Shown: positions 7,763 through 18,179 of the stretch, in pieces
Numbering within the stretch: the first letter of the stretch is position 1
How the letters are laid out: each line of letters opens with the position of its first letter
Assembly: GCA_039182735.1 (NCBI GenBank)
Contig: JBCDCB010000010.1
Location: 1-64,000 of the forward strand
Source of the DNA: JBCDCB01 sp039182735
Lineage (GTDB): Bacteria; Planctomycetota; Phycisphaerae; Phycisphaerales; UBA1924
Direction: 5' to 3'
DNA length: 64,000 bases
Made by a program: the position numbers and the translations under genes
The notes under the pieces: generated by a model
What the model was told of the DNA's origin: nothing
Databases searched by the model: none
The model's input: only the letters and a program-made list of their open reading frames with translations

Positions 7763-8730
7763 TTGGCTTCTTCCTCAACACCCGCGACGAGCGACACCGG
7801 CACGAAGCGCATCAGCACGATCCCGAACTCGAAGAGCACGTACAGCGCGCCGCCCAGCAGGACCATGGAGTAGGGGTCCTGCGGGGTGAGCACGGCGCCG
7901 GCGATCGCGCAGCCGAAGAAGATCTGCCGGCGGAACCGCGTCAGGTCCTTCGGCTTCACGAGCCCCGTCCACCCGAGCAAGAGCATGACGAGCGGGAGCT
8001 GGAAGGCCGCGGCGAAGACCACGCCCAGCCAGAAAACGAGGTTGATGTACTCGCCGATGCGGTACTGCTGCGCGATGCCCGCGGTGGTCATGAGGGGCGC
8101 GCCGAGCGTGCGCCCGTCGTCCATGCGCACGCGCAGCTGCTGCAGGTGCGTGTTGACCCACGCGTCGCCCGGCGCGACGGCCTCTTCCGGCGGGTCCCCC
8201 GCGAGCTGCGGGAACGACTGAAAGACCGTGCCCTCGGGCACCGCGGCGACGGGCGTTGTGCCCTCCACCAGCCCCGCACCGAACGCGATCAGGAAGTAGA
8301 GCGAGACGGGCAGCAGCACGAAGTAGAGGAATGCGGCGGCGGCGGAAGTGAGCACGCCGCTCATCGGGATCAGCACGTAGACGAACCGTCGCTCGCGCGC
8401 GTAGAGCCCCGGGCTCACGAACTTCCACAGCTGGTAGATCACCCAGGGGAAGGCGACGAGCACGGCGCAGACGAGCCCGACCTGCAGCCACGCGATGAAG
8501 GACTCCAGCGGGCCCGTCGCCTGCAGCATCGGCGCCTGCCCCACGTTGGCGAGCTGGCGACGCACCGGGACCAGCAGCAGCGAGAGCACGTCGTCGGCGA
8601 AGACGAGCGAGACGATGAAGATCGGGACGAGCCCCGCGAGCGCGAGGATGATCCGGCGCCGGAGGTCCTCCAGATGGGCCGTCAGCGGCATCACGCCCGA
8701 CGGGTTGGGGTTGTGGCGTCCCGGTGCCAT
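7759..8730 (-). CDS. tatC: Twin-arginine translocase subunit TatC with an enlarged periplasmic loop
   Basis: 323 residues, six membrane segments, and the TatC opening PLTAHLEDLRRRI with its conserved cytosolic Glu-Leu-Arg region. TatC receives folded twin-arginine substrates in the inner membrane. The protein is about 75 residues longer than usual because the loop between helices 3 and 4 carries an extra hydrophilic insert (roughly VEGTTPVAAV through TAGIAQQYR). I take ATG 8730 rather than upstream codons, since conserved sequence begins soon after it. It is translationally coupled to tadA. No tatA or tatB lies in the window. Confidence 0.88.
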   Translation of the reverse strand: MAPGRHNPNPSGVMPLTAHLEDLRRRIILALAGLVPIFIVSLVFADDVLSLLLVPVRRQLANVGQAPMLQATGPLESFIAWLQVGLVCAVLVAFPWVIYQLWKFVSPGLYARERRFVYVLIPMSGVLTSAAAAFLYFVLLPVSLYFLIAFGAGLVEGTTPVAAVPEGTVFQSFPQLAGDPPEEAVAPGDAWVNTHLQQLRVRMDDGRTLGAPLMTTAGIAQQYRIGEYINLVFWLGVVFAAAFQLPLVMLLLGWTGLVKPKDLTRFRRQIFFGCAIAGAVLTPQDPYSMVLLGGALYVLFEFGIVLMRFVPVSLVAGVEEEAK

Positions 8731-8885
8731 GGCGTGCGAGGATATCGGTCGGGACGCGGCGCGCGGTTTTCCGACAAAGGTGTGACGGGTTGGCACGCGC
8801 GGCGCGTCCACGTGGATGAACGGGCGGCGGTCGCCCGCGAGACCCGACAGTTGAGACCGGGCACACGCACGCCCGGCGGAGACGC

Positions 8886-9494
8886 ATGGCGCGACGGGCA
8901 GCGAACCCGCCCGCCCCGACCAGCCCGGGCGATCCGGGGTGGATCGAGGGCGTCTGGCACTCCCACCGCAGGTGGGTCGCGGCGATCCTGCTGGCCCACA
9001 AGCCCAAGAGCGTCGATCTCGAGGACCTTCTTCAGGACGTTGCGCTCGCCGTGGTCAAGCACGCCGAAAACTTGCGAGACCCCGCCGCCCTCAAGGGCTG
9101 GCTGCGGACCGTCGCGATCAACACGGCCCGCACCGCGGGTCGGCGCGTGACGACGCGATCGACGGTCATCGAGGGGAACGCCGCCCGGCCCGACGACGCG
9201 CCGAGCGTAGACGCGGCGCACAACGAGCAGCAGGCCGCGTTCGAGGAAGGGCAGCGGGCGTTGCGTCTGGCGCGGAGCATGCCGCCGGCGTACGGGGAGG
9301 CGCTGATCCTGCGCGCGGTGCGCGGGATGTCGTACCGCCACATCGCGGACGTGCTGGGCGTGCCGATCACGACGGTCGAGACGCGCCTGACGCGTGCGCG
9401 CCGGATGCTGCGCGAGGCGATGGAGGCCGAGGTGAGTCAGCCCGTCGCGGGCCGCATCGAACCGACGAGTCAGCAGGGTGGGGACGAATCATGA
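8886..9494 (+). CDS. ECF-type RNA polymerase sigma factor
   Basis: 202 residues with the two-domain ECF layout. Region 2 is around DLEDLLQDVALAVVKHAENL and GWLRTVAINTAR. Region 4 is a helix-turn-helix near AVRGMSYRHIADVLGVPITTVETRLTRARRMLREAM. The GMSYRHIADVLG and TVETRLTRAR pieces are characteristic of the DNA-binding helix pair. It overlaps the next gene by ATGA, so the sigma factor and its partner are made together. It probably directs a small stress or envelope regulon, controlled by the adjacent membrane protein. Confidence 0.9.
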   Translation: MARRAANPPAPTSPGDPGWIEGVWHSHRRWVAAILLAHKPKSVDLEDLLQDVALAVVKHAENLRDPAALKGWLRTVAINTARTAGRRVTTRSTVIEGNAARPDDAPSVDAAHNEQQAAFEEGQRALRLARSMPPAYGEALILRAVRGMSYRHIADVLGVPITTVETRLTRARRMLREAMEAEVSQPVAGRIEPTSQQGGDES

Positions 9495-10201
9495 GCGAGC
9501 ACACGGGACCGACCCCGAGCGACGAGGTGACGCGCGAGGACGTGCTGGTCGGGCGCGTCGTCGATGGCGCGGCCGCGCCCCACGGCTGGCGCGAGCTCGA
9601 GCGGCTCGCGTCGCGCGACAGCGGCATCTGGGAACGCCTCGCCAACGCGCAGCGCGCGCACGAACGCCTCGAGCGCGCGGTCGAAGACGCGATCGCGGTC
9701 GCGGAACTCGTGGACCTGCCGGGCGTGAAGACGCGGCGCACGCCGTGGGCACTGCACGTGCGCACCTTCGGCGGGTGGGCGGTGGCGGCGTGCCTGGCGA
9801 TCGCGATGGGCGCCTCGATGCTCTCGGCTCCCGCGCCGACGCCGACGAACGAGTCGCAACCGCTCGCCGCGGGCGCCACGGAGCCTGCGCAAACGGGTGA
9901 GGAGTACATCACGCTGCCGAACGAGCACGGCGCGACCACGCGGCTCACGTCGAACGGCTACTACGACCGCTACATCGAGCGAGGCTTGCAGGAGGGGCGC
10001 GTCCTCCGCGAGGTGCCCAGCGTCATCATGGGATCGCAAACGGCGCCCGACGGCAGCGTGCAACTGGTCTACATGCGCCGCGTGATCGAGACGGCGCCGG
10101 CGTCCGCGATGGTCGTCCCGGAACTCCACGTCGATGAGGCGGGCAGGCCCGTCGCGGTGCCCGTCAAACGCGAGCCGGCGTTCGAGCAGGCCGTGTACTG
10201 A
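9491..10201 (+). CDS. Probable membrane anti-sigma factor
   Basis: 236 residues that overlap the ECF sigma gene by four bases (ATGA). An N-terminal cytosolic part of about 93 residues is followed by a single membrane helix (94-113, around GGWAVAACLAIAMGAS) and a periplasmic domain of about 120 residues. There is no zinc-binding HxxxCxxC, so this is not a ZAS-type anti-sigma factor. The call rests on position, topology and coupling, not on a recognised family. The periplasmic domain would sense the signal. The PDZ protein downstream may belong to the same pathway. Confidence 0.6.
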   Translation: MSEHTGPTPSDEVTREDVLVGRVVDGAAAPHGWRELERLASRDSGIWERLANAQRAHERLERAVEDAIAVAELVDLPGVKTRRTPWALHVRTFGGWAVAACLAIAMGASMLSAPAPTPTNESQPLAAGATEPAQTGEEYITLPNEHGATTRLTSNGYYDRYIERGLQEGRVLREVPSVIMGSQTAPDGSVQLVYMRRVIETAPASAMVVPELHVDEAGRPVAVPVKREPAFEQAVY

Positions 10202-10264
10202 AACAGCGCGTGCGCGGGGAGCACGAAACCCGGGCGCCGAGCGCCCATCTGTGAGGAACGAACG

Positions 10265-11737
10265 ATGAGCAAGCGATTGAACAGTGTGTGCGTGATCGGG
10301 GTGATCGCGTCGGTGCTCGCAACAACCGGCAGCGTAGAGGCGCAGTTCCGATCGCGCGAACGGGAGCGTGATGTGCGCGCGGACGTGCGCATCGAGCGGG
10401 ACGGCGGTCAGGGCGTGAACCGCACCGTCACCGTCTCGGGCGACGGGCCCAGCATCCGTCTCGAGCAGCAGGGGATGCGCATCACCCTCGACATCGATGG
10501 CGACCGCGTCTTCGACCAGACCGTCTCGAAAGACTGGCGGGGCGCGGACATCCGCCACAACGGCAGGCGTGCCGGGCGCCTGATCTTCGCCGACGGCGGT
10601 GGGTTCGCGGTCTTCGACACCGGCGACCGCGTGCTCGGCGCGCCGAACGCGGTCTGGACCGGGCGCGGTGGCAATATCGGGACCGCGACCGTCTCGCCGG
10701 GCGGGCAGATTCTCTACAACGACGGCGTGCGCACGGCGGGCGTCGCGCAGCCGCGCACGATGATCGGGATCACGATGACGGAGGTCGATGGTGCGCTCGC
10801 CGCGGCGCTGGGGCTCGAAGACCCGGGCAAGGCGACGATGATCGGTCGCGTGACCGAGGGGCTTGCCGCCGATCGCGCGGGGCTGAAGACCTACGACGTG
10901 ATCGTCGAGATCGAGGGCGAGCCCGACGGGAGCCGCGGCGCGCTGCTCGAAGCGCTGCGCGAGCGTGAGCCCGGCGACGAGATTGAACTGACCATCATCC
11001 GCGCCGGCAAAGAGCGCGAGATCGAGATCGAACTCGACGCGTACGACAGCCAGAAGCTGCGGGTCATCGAAGGCATCGCGACGGACCGCTCCGGGCAGTT
11101 GCCAGGTCTCGAAGCGCGCGCATCCGAGGCGTACCGCGACGTGCTGCGTCTCCGCGGCGGCGTTCGCGCCGACGGGGACGAATGGAAGTTCTACACCCCG
11201 TACCCGCCCGCCTCACCGAACGCGCCCGACGCGCCTGCGGCACCCGGCATGAACCGCTTCTTCCTGGGCGATGCGGACGACGCGTTCGAGCGCCTCGCGG
11301 ACATCGGTGTCGAGCTCGACGGTTTGCGCGAGGTCCAGAAGATGATCGCGCAGAAGCTCGAAGAGGAACTCAGCGCGGACGAGCGCGAGGCGCTGGCGTC
11401 GGAGCTCGCGCGGGTCGCCGAACGCATCGGGCACGGCGTGCGCGAGATGGTCGAGAGCCGATCGGCGCTCGTATCGCTGGAGCGTCTCGGCGCGCTGGGC
11501 GGCGGTCTTAAGTTCCAGATCGAGACCGACGGTGATGAGTCAGAGATCGAAGAGTTCGTCTTCCCGGAGCTGGCCGATGACTTGGAACTGGAGATCGAGG
11601 CTTTCGAGATCGAGATCGAATCCCTCGAAGAGCAGCTCGACGAGATCGAGGAGGAACTCGAAGAGCGCGACGAGCGGCTGAACGATCGCCTCGACCGCAT
11701 CGAGCGGATGCTCGAACGCCTGCTCGACCAGCGTTGA
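10265..11737 (+). CDS. Exported PDZ-domain protein with C-terminal coiled coil
   Basis: 490 residues. A signal peptide (to about VEA-QF) is followed by a beta-rich region. A PDZ domain spans about 164-260, with the typical 'GLAADRAGLKTYDVIVEIEG' core. A proline-rich linker leads to a long acidic coiled coil that ends in repeated E-E-L-D-E-I-E heptads (about 425-490). There is no protease domain, so it is not DegP or RseP. GAGGAA lies seven bases before ATG 10265. The gene follows the sigma/anti-sigma pair on the same strand, so a scaffold or sensor role in that envelope pathway is plausible. Confidence 0.75.
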   Translation: MSKRLNSVCVIGVIASVLATTGSVEAQFRSRERERDVRADVRIERDGGQGVNRTVTVSGDGPSIRLEQQGMRITLDIDGDRVFDQTVSKDWRGADIRHNGRRAGRLIFADGGGFAVFDTGDRVLGAPNAVWTGRGGNIGTATVSPGGQILYNDGVRTAGVAQPRTMIGITMTEVDGALAAALGLEDPGKATMIGRVTEGLAADRAGLKTYDVIVEIEGEPDGSRGALLEALREREPGDEIELTIIRAGKEREIEIELDAYDSQKLRVIEGIATDRSGQLPGLEARASEAYRDVLRLRGGVRADGDEWKFYTPYPPASPNAPDAPAAPGMNRFFLGDADDAFERLADIGVELDGLREVQKMIAQKLEEELSADEREALASELARVAERIGHGVREMVESRSALVSLERLGALGGGLKFQIETDGDESEIEEFVFPELADDLELEIEAFEIEIESLEEQLDEIEEELEERDERLNDRLDRIERMLERLLDQR

Positions 11738-11792
11738 CCTGAGCGACCGCGGAACACGCGTTGCGGGCGAGAGCCCGACGACAACCCCACGA

Positions 11793-11825
11793 CACGGGCG
11801 CTGGCCACAGCCGGCGCCCGTGTTT
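11793..11825 (+). terminator. Intrinsic terminator after the PDZ gene
   Basis: CACGGGCGC (11793-11801) pairs perfectly with GCGCCCGTG (11814-11822), followed by a short TTT. It separates the sigma-factor set from aconitase. Confidence 0.65.
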
Positions 11826-11866
11826 GCGCGCGCACGATGCCGATCGACGGATCGGGAATCGCTGCC

Positions 11867-11872
11867 TATAAA
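11867..11872 (+). promoter_or_regulatory. Possible -10 box of the aconitase gene
   Basis: TATAAA, extended as TATAAACT, is the most AT-rich hexamer in the gap between the terminator and acnA. It would give a leader of about 55 bases. No convincing -35 element is visible. Confidence 0.35.
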
Positions 11873-11932
11873 CTCTTGGGCGATCGTCGGTCACAGGACG
11901 CCCGACCTTCACAACGAGACGCGGAGCGAGCG

Positions 11933-14676
<2,744 letters not shown>

Positions 14677-14680
<4 letters not shown>

Positions 14681-14862
14681 GTGACCACGATTCTCGCCTC
14701 AGCGCGAAGCAACTCGCGCAGGCCCGCCAGATCGCTCGTGGCTCGGAAATCCGCAACGTGGAGCGTCTCGTGCGCGATTACGGCGGCACCCGCCGGCGCT
14801 GGTGGAAAATGTCGTCGCTGCCGATCTACGATCCCCCGAACGGTTGGCTCGAACTGCACTGA
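14677..14862 (+). CDS. Small protein resembling a polymorphic-toxin C-terminus; frame continues past an in-frame UGA
   Basis: 61 codons from ATG 14677, overlapping the acnA stop as ATGA. The product is basic (SEIRNVERLVRDYGGTRRRW, then WKMSSLPIYD) and ends GWLELH at UGA 14860. The same frame then stays open for 19 more codons, reading YEHHGVGRFEIKEVRV and stopping at 14920, three bases before the next start. The joined sequence '...ELH-[W?]-YEHHGVG..' resembles C-terminal toxin modules that end H-W-Y-E-x-x-G-x-x-x-x-E-x-K. A TGG-to-TGA change would explain the break. It could be a truncated toxin remnant or a real 61-residue protein; family assignment is from memory of motif shape only. Confidence 0.5.
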
Positions 14863-14925
14863 TACGAGCACCACGGCGTCGGTCGGTTTGAGATCAAGGA
14901 AGTTCGTGTCACGAAAGGCTGAGCG

Positions 14926-15264
14926 ATGAAGGTCCGCTGCGTGCACAACACGGTCGATGGGAGGCAACTCTCGGTCACGCCCGGCGAGACGTACGAGGTG
15001 CTCGCGATCGCCGATGGGTCGTACCGGCTGATCGACGACCGTGGTGAGCCGTACCTCTTCGAGGCCGAGGCGTTCGAAGTGATCGATGACACGCGTCCAT
15101 CCGAGTGGGTGATCGAGCGCGGCGACGAGGGCGAGGAGTACGCGGGGCCGGCGGAGTTCCAGACGCCGGGCTTCTGGGAAGACTTCTTCGAGCACAAACC
15201 CGAAGCGCGGATGGTCTTTGCGCGATATCTCAACCGGTACCTGCGCACGAGCGGGGCGGCCTAA
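14926..15264 (+). CDS. Small acidic protein, possible immunity protein of the preceding ORF
   Basis: 112 residues, acidic, with a beta-rich N-terminal half (VTPGETYEVLAIADGSYRLI) and an F-E-V-I-D-D/TRPSEWV then GFWEDFFEHKPEARMVFARY ending. This shape is like small immunity proteins that accompany polymorphic toxins, but I cannot name the family. It starts three bases after the extended upstream frame ends, with a GAAAGG ribosome-like site at 14913-14918. Gene order (toxin-like then acidic partner) supports the pairing. Its stop overlaps that of the convergent zinc-ribbon gene by CTAA. Confidence 0.6.
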   Translation: MKVRCVHNTVDGRQLSVTPGETYEVLAIADGSYRLIDDRGEPYLFEAEAFEVIDDTRPSEWVIERGDEGEEYAGPAEFQTPGFWEDFFEHKPEARMVFARYLNRYLRTSGAA

Positions 15265-15992
15265 CGCGCAGCCGGCTGGGGTCTGAGAATCGAACAGGCT
15301 GCGACGATCCCGAGCCCCAGGCTCACGAGCGCACAGGCCGACAGCCCGATGAGCGGAGCGAGCAAGACCGGGGCGAGTTCAGCCGACCCGAGCGATATCA
15401 CGACGGGCGGCACAACGGTGACAAACGTGAAGATCTTTGCGGGTTGTCTGATGAACCTCGTCAGTCTGATCCACACGCGTTCGTCACGGCCGCGCGAGGC
15501 GAGCGCGTGCGTCTCGGCCCACGCATGGACGAGTTCAAGCACTCCGAGCGTAGTCGAGCCGAGCGCAAGCAACAAGACTCCAAAGATTGGAGCCTGGTTC
15601 ACCAATCCGAGGAAGGTGATGACGAGGAAGAGCAGCACAAGCGGCAAGAGCAGACCGACGATCGGGATCGGTGCGAGCAGGAGAATCTGCGCGGATTTTC
15701 CCGACCTCGGCACGACAAAGGAAGCAATGAGCAACGCGATCCAAGCGCACACCAGTGCGGCTCCGATGAGCGGAACGCTGGCGCTGCCGATGAAGACCAG
15801 GAAAATCGGAACGGATACGACGGACAAGAATCCCGGGGCCGCGAATGCAGCGCTGATCCTGAGTCTTCGCATCAGCCAACGACGAACTCGCGATTGATCC
15901 GCCCCGCATTCCGGGCACGGCGTGTCGTCGTCTAAACCCGCGCGGTCGTAGCCGCACGCAGCGCAGATCGTGTTGAGCGGGGCGTCGGTCAT
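15261..15992 (-). CDS. Zinc-ribbon multi-pass membrane protein, paralogue 3
   Basis: 243 residues. The N-terminus is a compact zinc ribbon with Cys10, Cys13, Cys26 and Cys29 (ICAACGYDRAGL...PCPECG). It is followed by about six hydrophobic segments and a short cytosolic loop with ALASRGRDERVWIRLTRFI. It is clearly homologous to the next gene upstream, residue by residue. ATG 15992 overlaps that gene's stop (ATGA), so the three paralogues form one coupled operon. Function is unknown; such CxxC-YDRxGL-PCPECG ribbons recur in planctomycete membrane proteins. Confidence 0.75.
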   Translation of the reverse strand: MTDAPLNTICAACGYDRAGLDDDTPCPECGADQSRVRRWLMRRLRISAAFAAPGFLSVVSVPIFLVFIGSASVPLIGAALVCAWIALLIASFVVPRSGKSAQILLLAPIPIVGLLLPLVLLFLVITFLGLVNQAPIFGVLLLALGSTTLGVLELVHAWAETHALASRGRDERVWIRLTRFIRQPAKIFTFVTVVPPVVISLGSAELAPVLLAPLIGLSACALVSLGLGIVAACSILRPQPAAR

Positions 15993-16015
15993 GTCCGATC
16001 CCGTGGGTGTGTGAG
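15961..16015. repeat. Duplicated gene-start junction, copy A
   Basis: These 55 bases, covering the start codon of the 243-residue protein and the 3' end of the gene before it, match 16701-16755 with one mismatch. The duplication unit therefore included the gene boundary itself. Confidence 0.85.
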
Positions 16016-16732
16016 AATCGAACACGCAGCGACGATTCCGAGGCCCAGGCTCACGAGCCCACTCGCCGAGAGGCCGATCACTGAAACGAGCAAGACCGGG
16101 AAGAGGTCTTCGGACACGAGCGCGATGGCGATCGGTGGCACGATGGTCACGAACGCGAAGATCTTCGCGGGTTCCCTGATCAACCGAATCAGTCTGATCC
16201 ACCTGAGTTCTTCACGATCGCGCGAGGCGAGCGCGTGCGTCTGAGCCCACGCATGGACGAGTTCAAGCACTCCGAGCGCAGCCGAGCCGAGCGCAAGCAG
16301 CATGACTCCATAGACCGCAGCGGCACTCGTGGCCGCTGCGGATGAGAGGGCGACGTAGGCCAGCGCAAGCGGACCGAGCAATCCGACGAGCGGGATCGGA
16401 GCGAGGAGGAAGAGTCTCGCGCTCCGCGCCGACCGCGGCACAGTGAATGCCGCCGCCGACACCGCGAGCCACGCCCCAAGCAGCAAGAAGATAGGAAGTG
16501 TGGCATTGAAGCCCCGATCCACGATCAGGAGAATCGCAATGATCATCCCTGTTGAGAGCGCTGGGACTGCGAACGCGGCGCTCAGCTTCAGCCTGCGCCG
16601 CAGTCGAGCCGCCCACAGCGCGCGCGCGTCGATCGCCGAGTTCCCACACTCCGGGCACGGCGTGGCGTCGTCGAGCCCCGCGCGGTCGTAACCGCAAGCA
16701 GCGCAGATCGTGTTGAGCGGGGTGTCGGTCAT
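15989..16732 (-). CDS. Zinc-ribbon multi-pass membrane protein, paralogue 2
   Basis: 247 residues, with the same four-cysteine ribbon at positions 10-29 and the same membrane layout as the neighbouring 243-residue protein. It shares long stretches with it (LGVLELVHAWA, THALASR, REPAKIFAFVT, SLGLGIVAACSIL). It ends THPRDRT, the same tail as the 457-residue paralogue upstream. Its start overlaps that gene's stop as ATGA. This looks like a tandem duplicate; the substrate or partner is unknown. Confidence 0.75.
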   Translation of the reverse strand: MTDTPLNTICAACGYDRAGLDDATPCPECGNSAIDARALWAARLRRRLKLSAAFAVPALSTGMIIAILLIVDRGFNATLPIFLLLGAWLAVSAAAFTVPRSARSARLFLLAPIPLVGLLGPLALAYVALSSAAATSAAAVYGVMLLALGSAALGVLELVHAWAQTHALASRDREELRWIRLIRLIREPAKIFAFVTIVPPIAIALVSEDLFPVLLVSVIGLSASGLVSLGLGIVAACSILTHPRDRT

Positions 16733-16755
16733 GTCCGATCCCGTGGGTGTGTGAG
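16701..16755. repeat. Duplicated gene-start junction, copy B
   Basis: Matches 15961-16015 with one mismatch. It covers the start of the 247-residue protein and the last codons (THPRDRT) of the 457-residue protein. Confidence 0.85.
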
Positions 16756-18102
16756 GAGGATCGAGAATGCAGCCCACGTTGCGAGCGTGAGTGTAAGCAG
16801 GCAACTCGAGATGAAGAGCACGCCTACGACCAACTCTGCTGCATCGAACGACGCGGGTAGCTCGAAGAGTATTGAAGCAGCAGCAATGACTTCGCAAGCA
16901 ATCACGACGATCACAATCGGTGTGTGGCAGCGCCGCAATACGCGGGCCCACACAGCTTTTGTTTGATCTTCTGGCAAGTTCTTCAACCAGCAGAGACTCA
17001 GGCTTGACAGTCCAAGCGCGAATGTGCCAATCGCAACGAAGATCCCGACTACGAGCAGTTCGAGTCCGATCTCGACCCCATAGTATTGAAACGCGACCCC
17101 GCCAAAGAGCGAAGCCGGCCAGACCACTGGTGTGAGGAGAAACAACAACACTGCAGTGTGTCGATTACGCCGCGTGACGCATGCCGAAACCCCTAGTGTC
17201 AGCGAAGCGCCGGTTGCGATCAAAACATCTTCGCTAAAAAAGTCGATCTCTAGAACGGGCAGCAAGTCAACGGAAAGTGCGAAGAGTGAAAGCAGTGCCG
17301 GCAGTGCGATCAATGCGCTGACCCGCGTTCGCGTCGCAACCATCCATCTGACGCGAACCCATGCGACGCGAGCGAGTGAACGCAAGTCGTCTCGAACCAG
17401 TGATGCGCTCGACCAGATCGTGAGCGCGATGCCGACGAGTTTCACGGCCACCGTGATGGTGTCGCCTGCGATCCCGTGCGGCATCCAGACAGACATCACA
17501 ACCGCATGGAGAATCACCATGGCCGCGACCGGTGCCTCGATTCGCCCGAGCCAGTGGTGCCAGGCGGGGACGCTTGCTGAGGGAAACAGCGTCATGCCGT
17601 GGACCGAGACCAACGATCGCACAAGTCGCAGCACGCCGAGCAGGGTCAGCGTGATCGACGCGTACAGCACAACGAGGCCGATCCGCATAGCGGTCTCCCA
17701 CGACATACCGGCGATTCCGATGCCGCTGTTGACCTGGATCCAGCCCGACACGTGTGTGAGCGATGCGAGCGCAAACAGAATTGCGGCTCTCCGAGCTTTC
17801 CCGCGCAGCGCCAGCGCCGCCGCGATCAGCGCGAGGATCGGCAGCAGCGCGATCGCCATCTTGCCCCAGCCGCTCTGCGTGAGCCTGGGCACGAACCACG
17901 TCGCCGGCATCGCGAGGCACGCGATGAGCGTGACCCACGCGCTCGTGCGCAGGCGAGACGCCCACAGCGCGCGCGCGTCGATCGCCGAGTTCCCACACTC
18001 CGGGCACGGCGTGGCGTCGTCGAGTCTGGCGCGGTCGTAGCGGCAGATCAGGCAGCGCGATGATGCGTTGGCAGCCTGCGAGATGGCTGGCTCCTCGGAC
18101 AT
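16729..18102 (-). CDS. Large zinc-ribbon multi-pass membrane protein, paralogue 1
   Basis: 457 residues. A four-cysteine ribbon (Cys17, Cys20, Cys33, Cys36; CLICRYDRARL...PCPECG) precedes roughly twelve hydrophobic segments, about twice the membrane domain of its two smaller neighbours. The end, SILLTHPRDRT, matches the next gene's end. Its codons are richer in A/T than those of surrounding genes (see 16,800-17,400). ATG 18102 has no ribosome site but has TAGGCT exactly six bases upstream, suggesting a leaderless start for the whole three-gene operon. Function unknown. Confidence 0.75.
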   Translation of the reverse strand: MSEEPAISQAANASSRCLICRYDRARLDDATPCPECGNSAIDARALWASRLRTSAWVTLIACLAMPATWFVPRLTQSGWGKMAIALLPILALIAAALALRGKARRAAILFALASLTHVSGWIQVNSGIGIAGMSWETAMRIGLVVLYASITLTLLGVLRLVRSLVSVHGMTLFPSASVPAWHHWLGRIEAPVAAMVILHAVVMSVWMPHGIAGDTITVAVKLVGIALTIWSSASLVRDDLRSLARVAWVRVRWMVATRTRVSALIALPALLSLFALSVDLLPVLEIDFFSEDVLIATGASLTLGVSACVTRRNRHTAVLLFLLTPVVWPASLFGGVAFQYYGVEIGLELLVVGIFVAIGTFALGLSSLSLCWLKNLPEDQTKAVWARVLRRCHTPIVIVVIACEVIAAASILFELPASFDAAELVVGVLFISSCLLTLTLATWAAFSILLTHPRDRT

Positions 18103-18114
18103 GTCCGGAGCCTA
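18103..18114 (-). promoter_or_regulatory. Leaderless-type -10 box for the zinc-ribbon operon
   Basis: On the minus strand TAGGCT (18114-18109) is followed by six bases and ATG 18102. Transcription would begin at or next to the start codon. No ribosome site is present. Confidence 0.55.
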
Positions 18115-18179
18115 CCCGAGGGGTCTCCGGGTCCGGTCCTGCTGCTTCTGCGGATTCTTCCCAATTTCACTTGCGGGGG

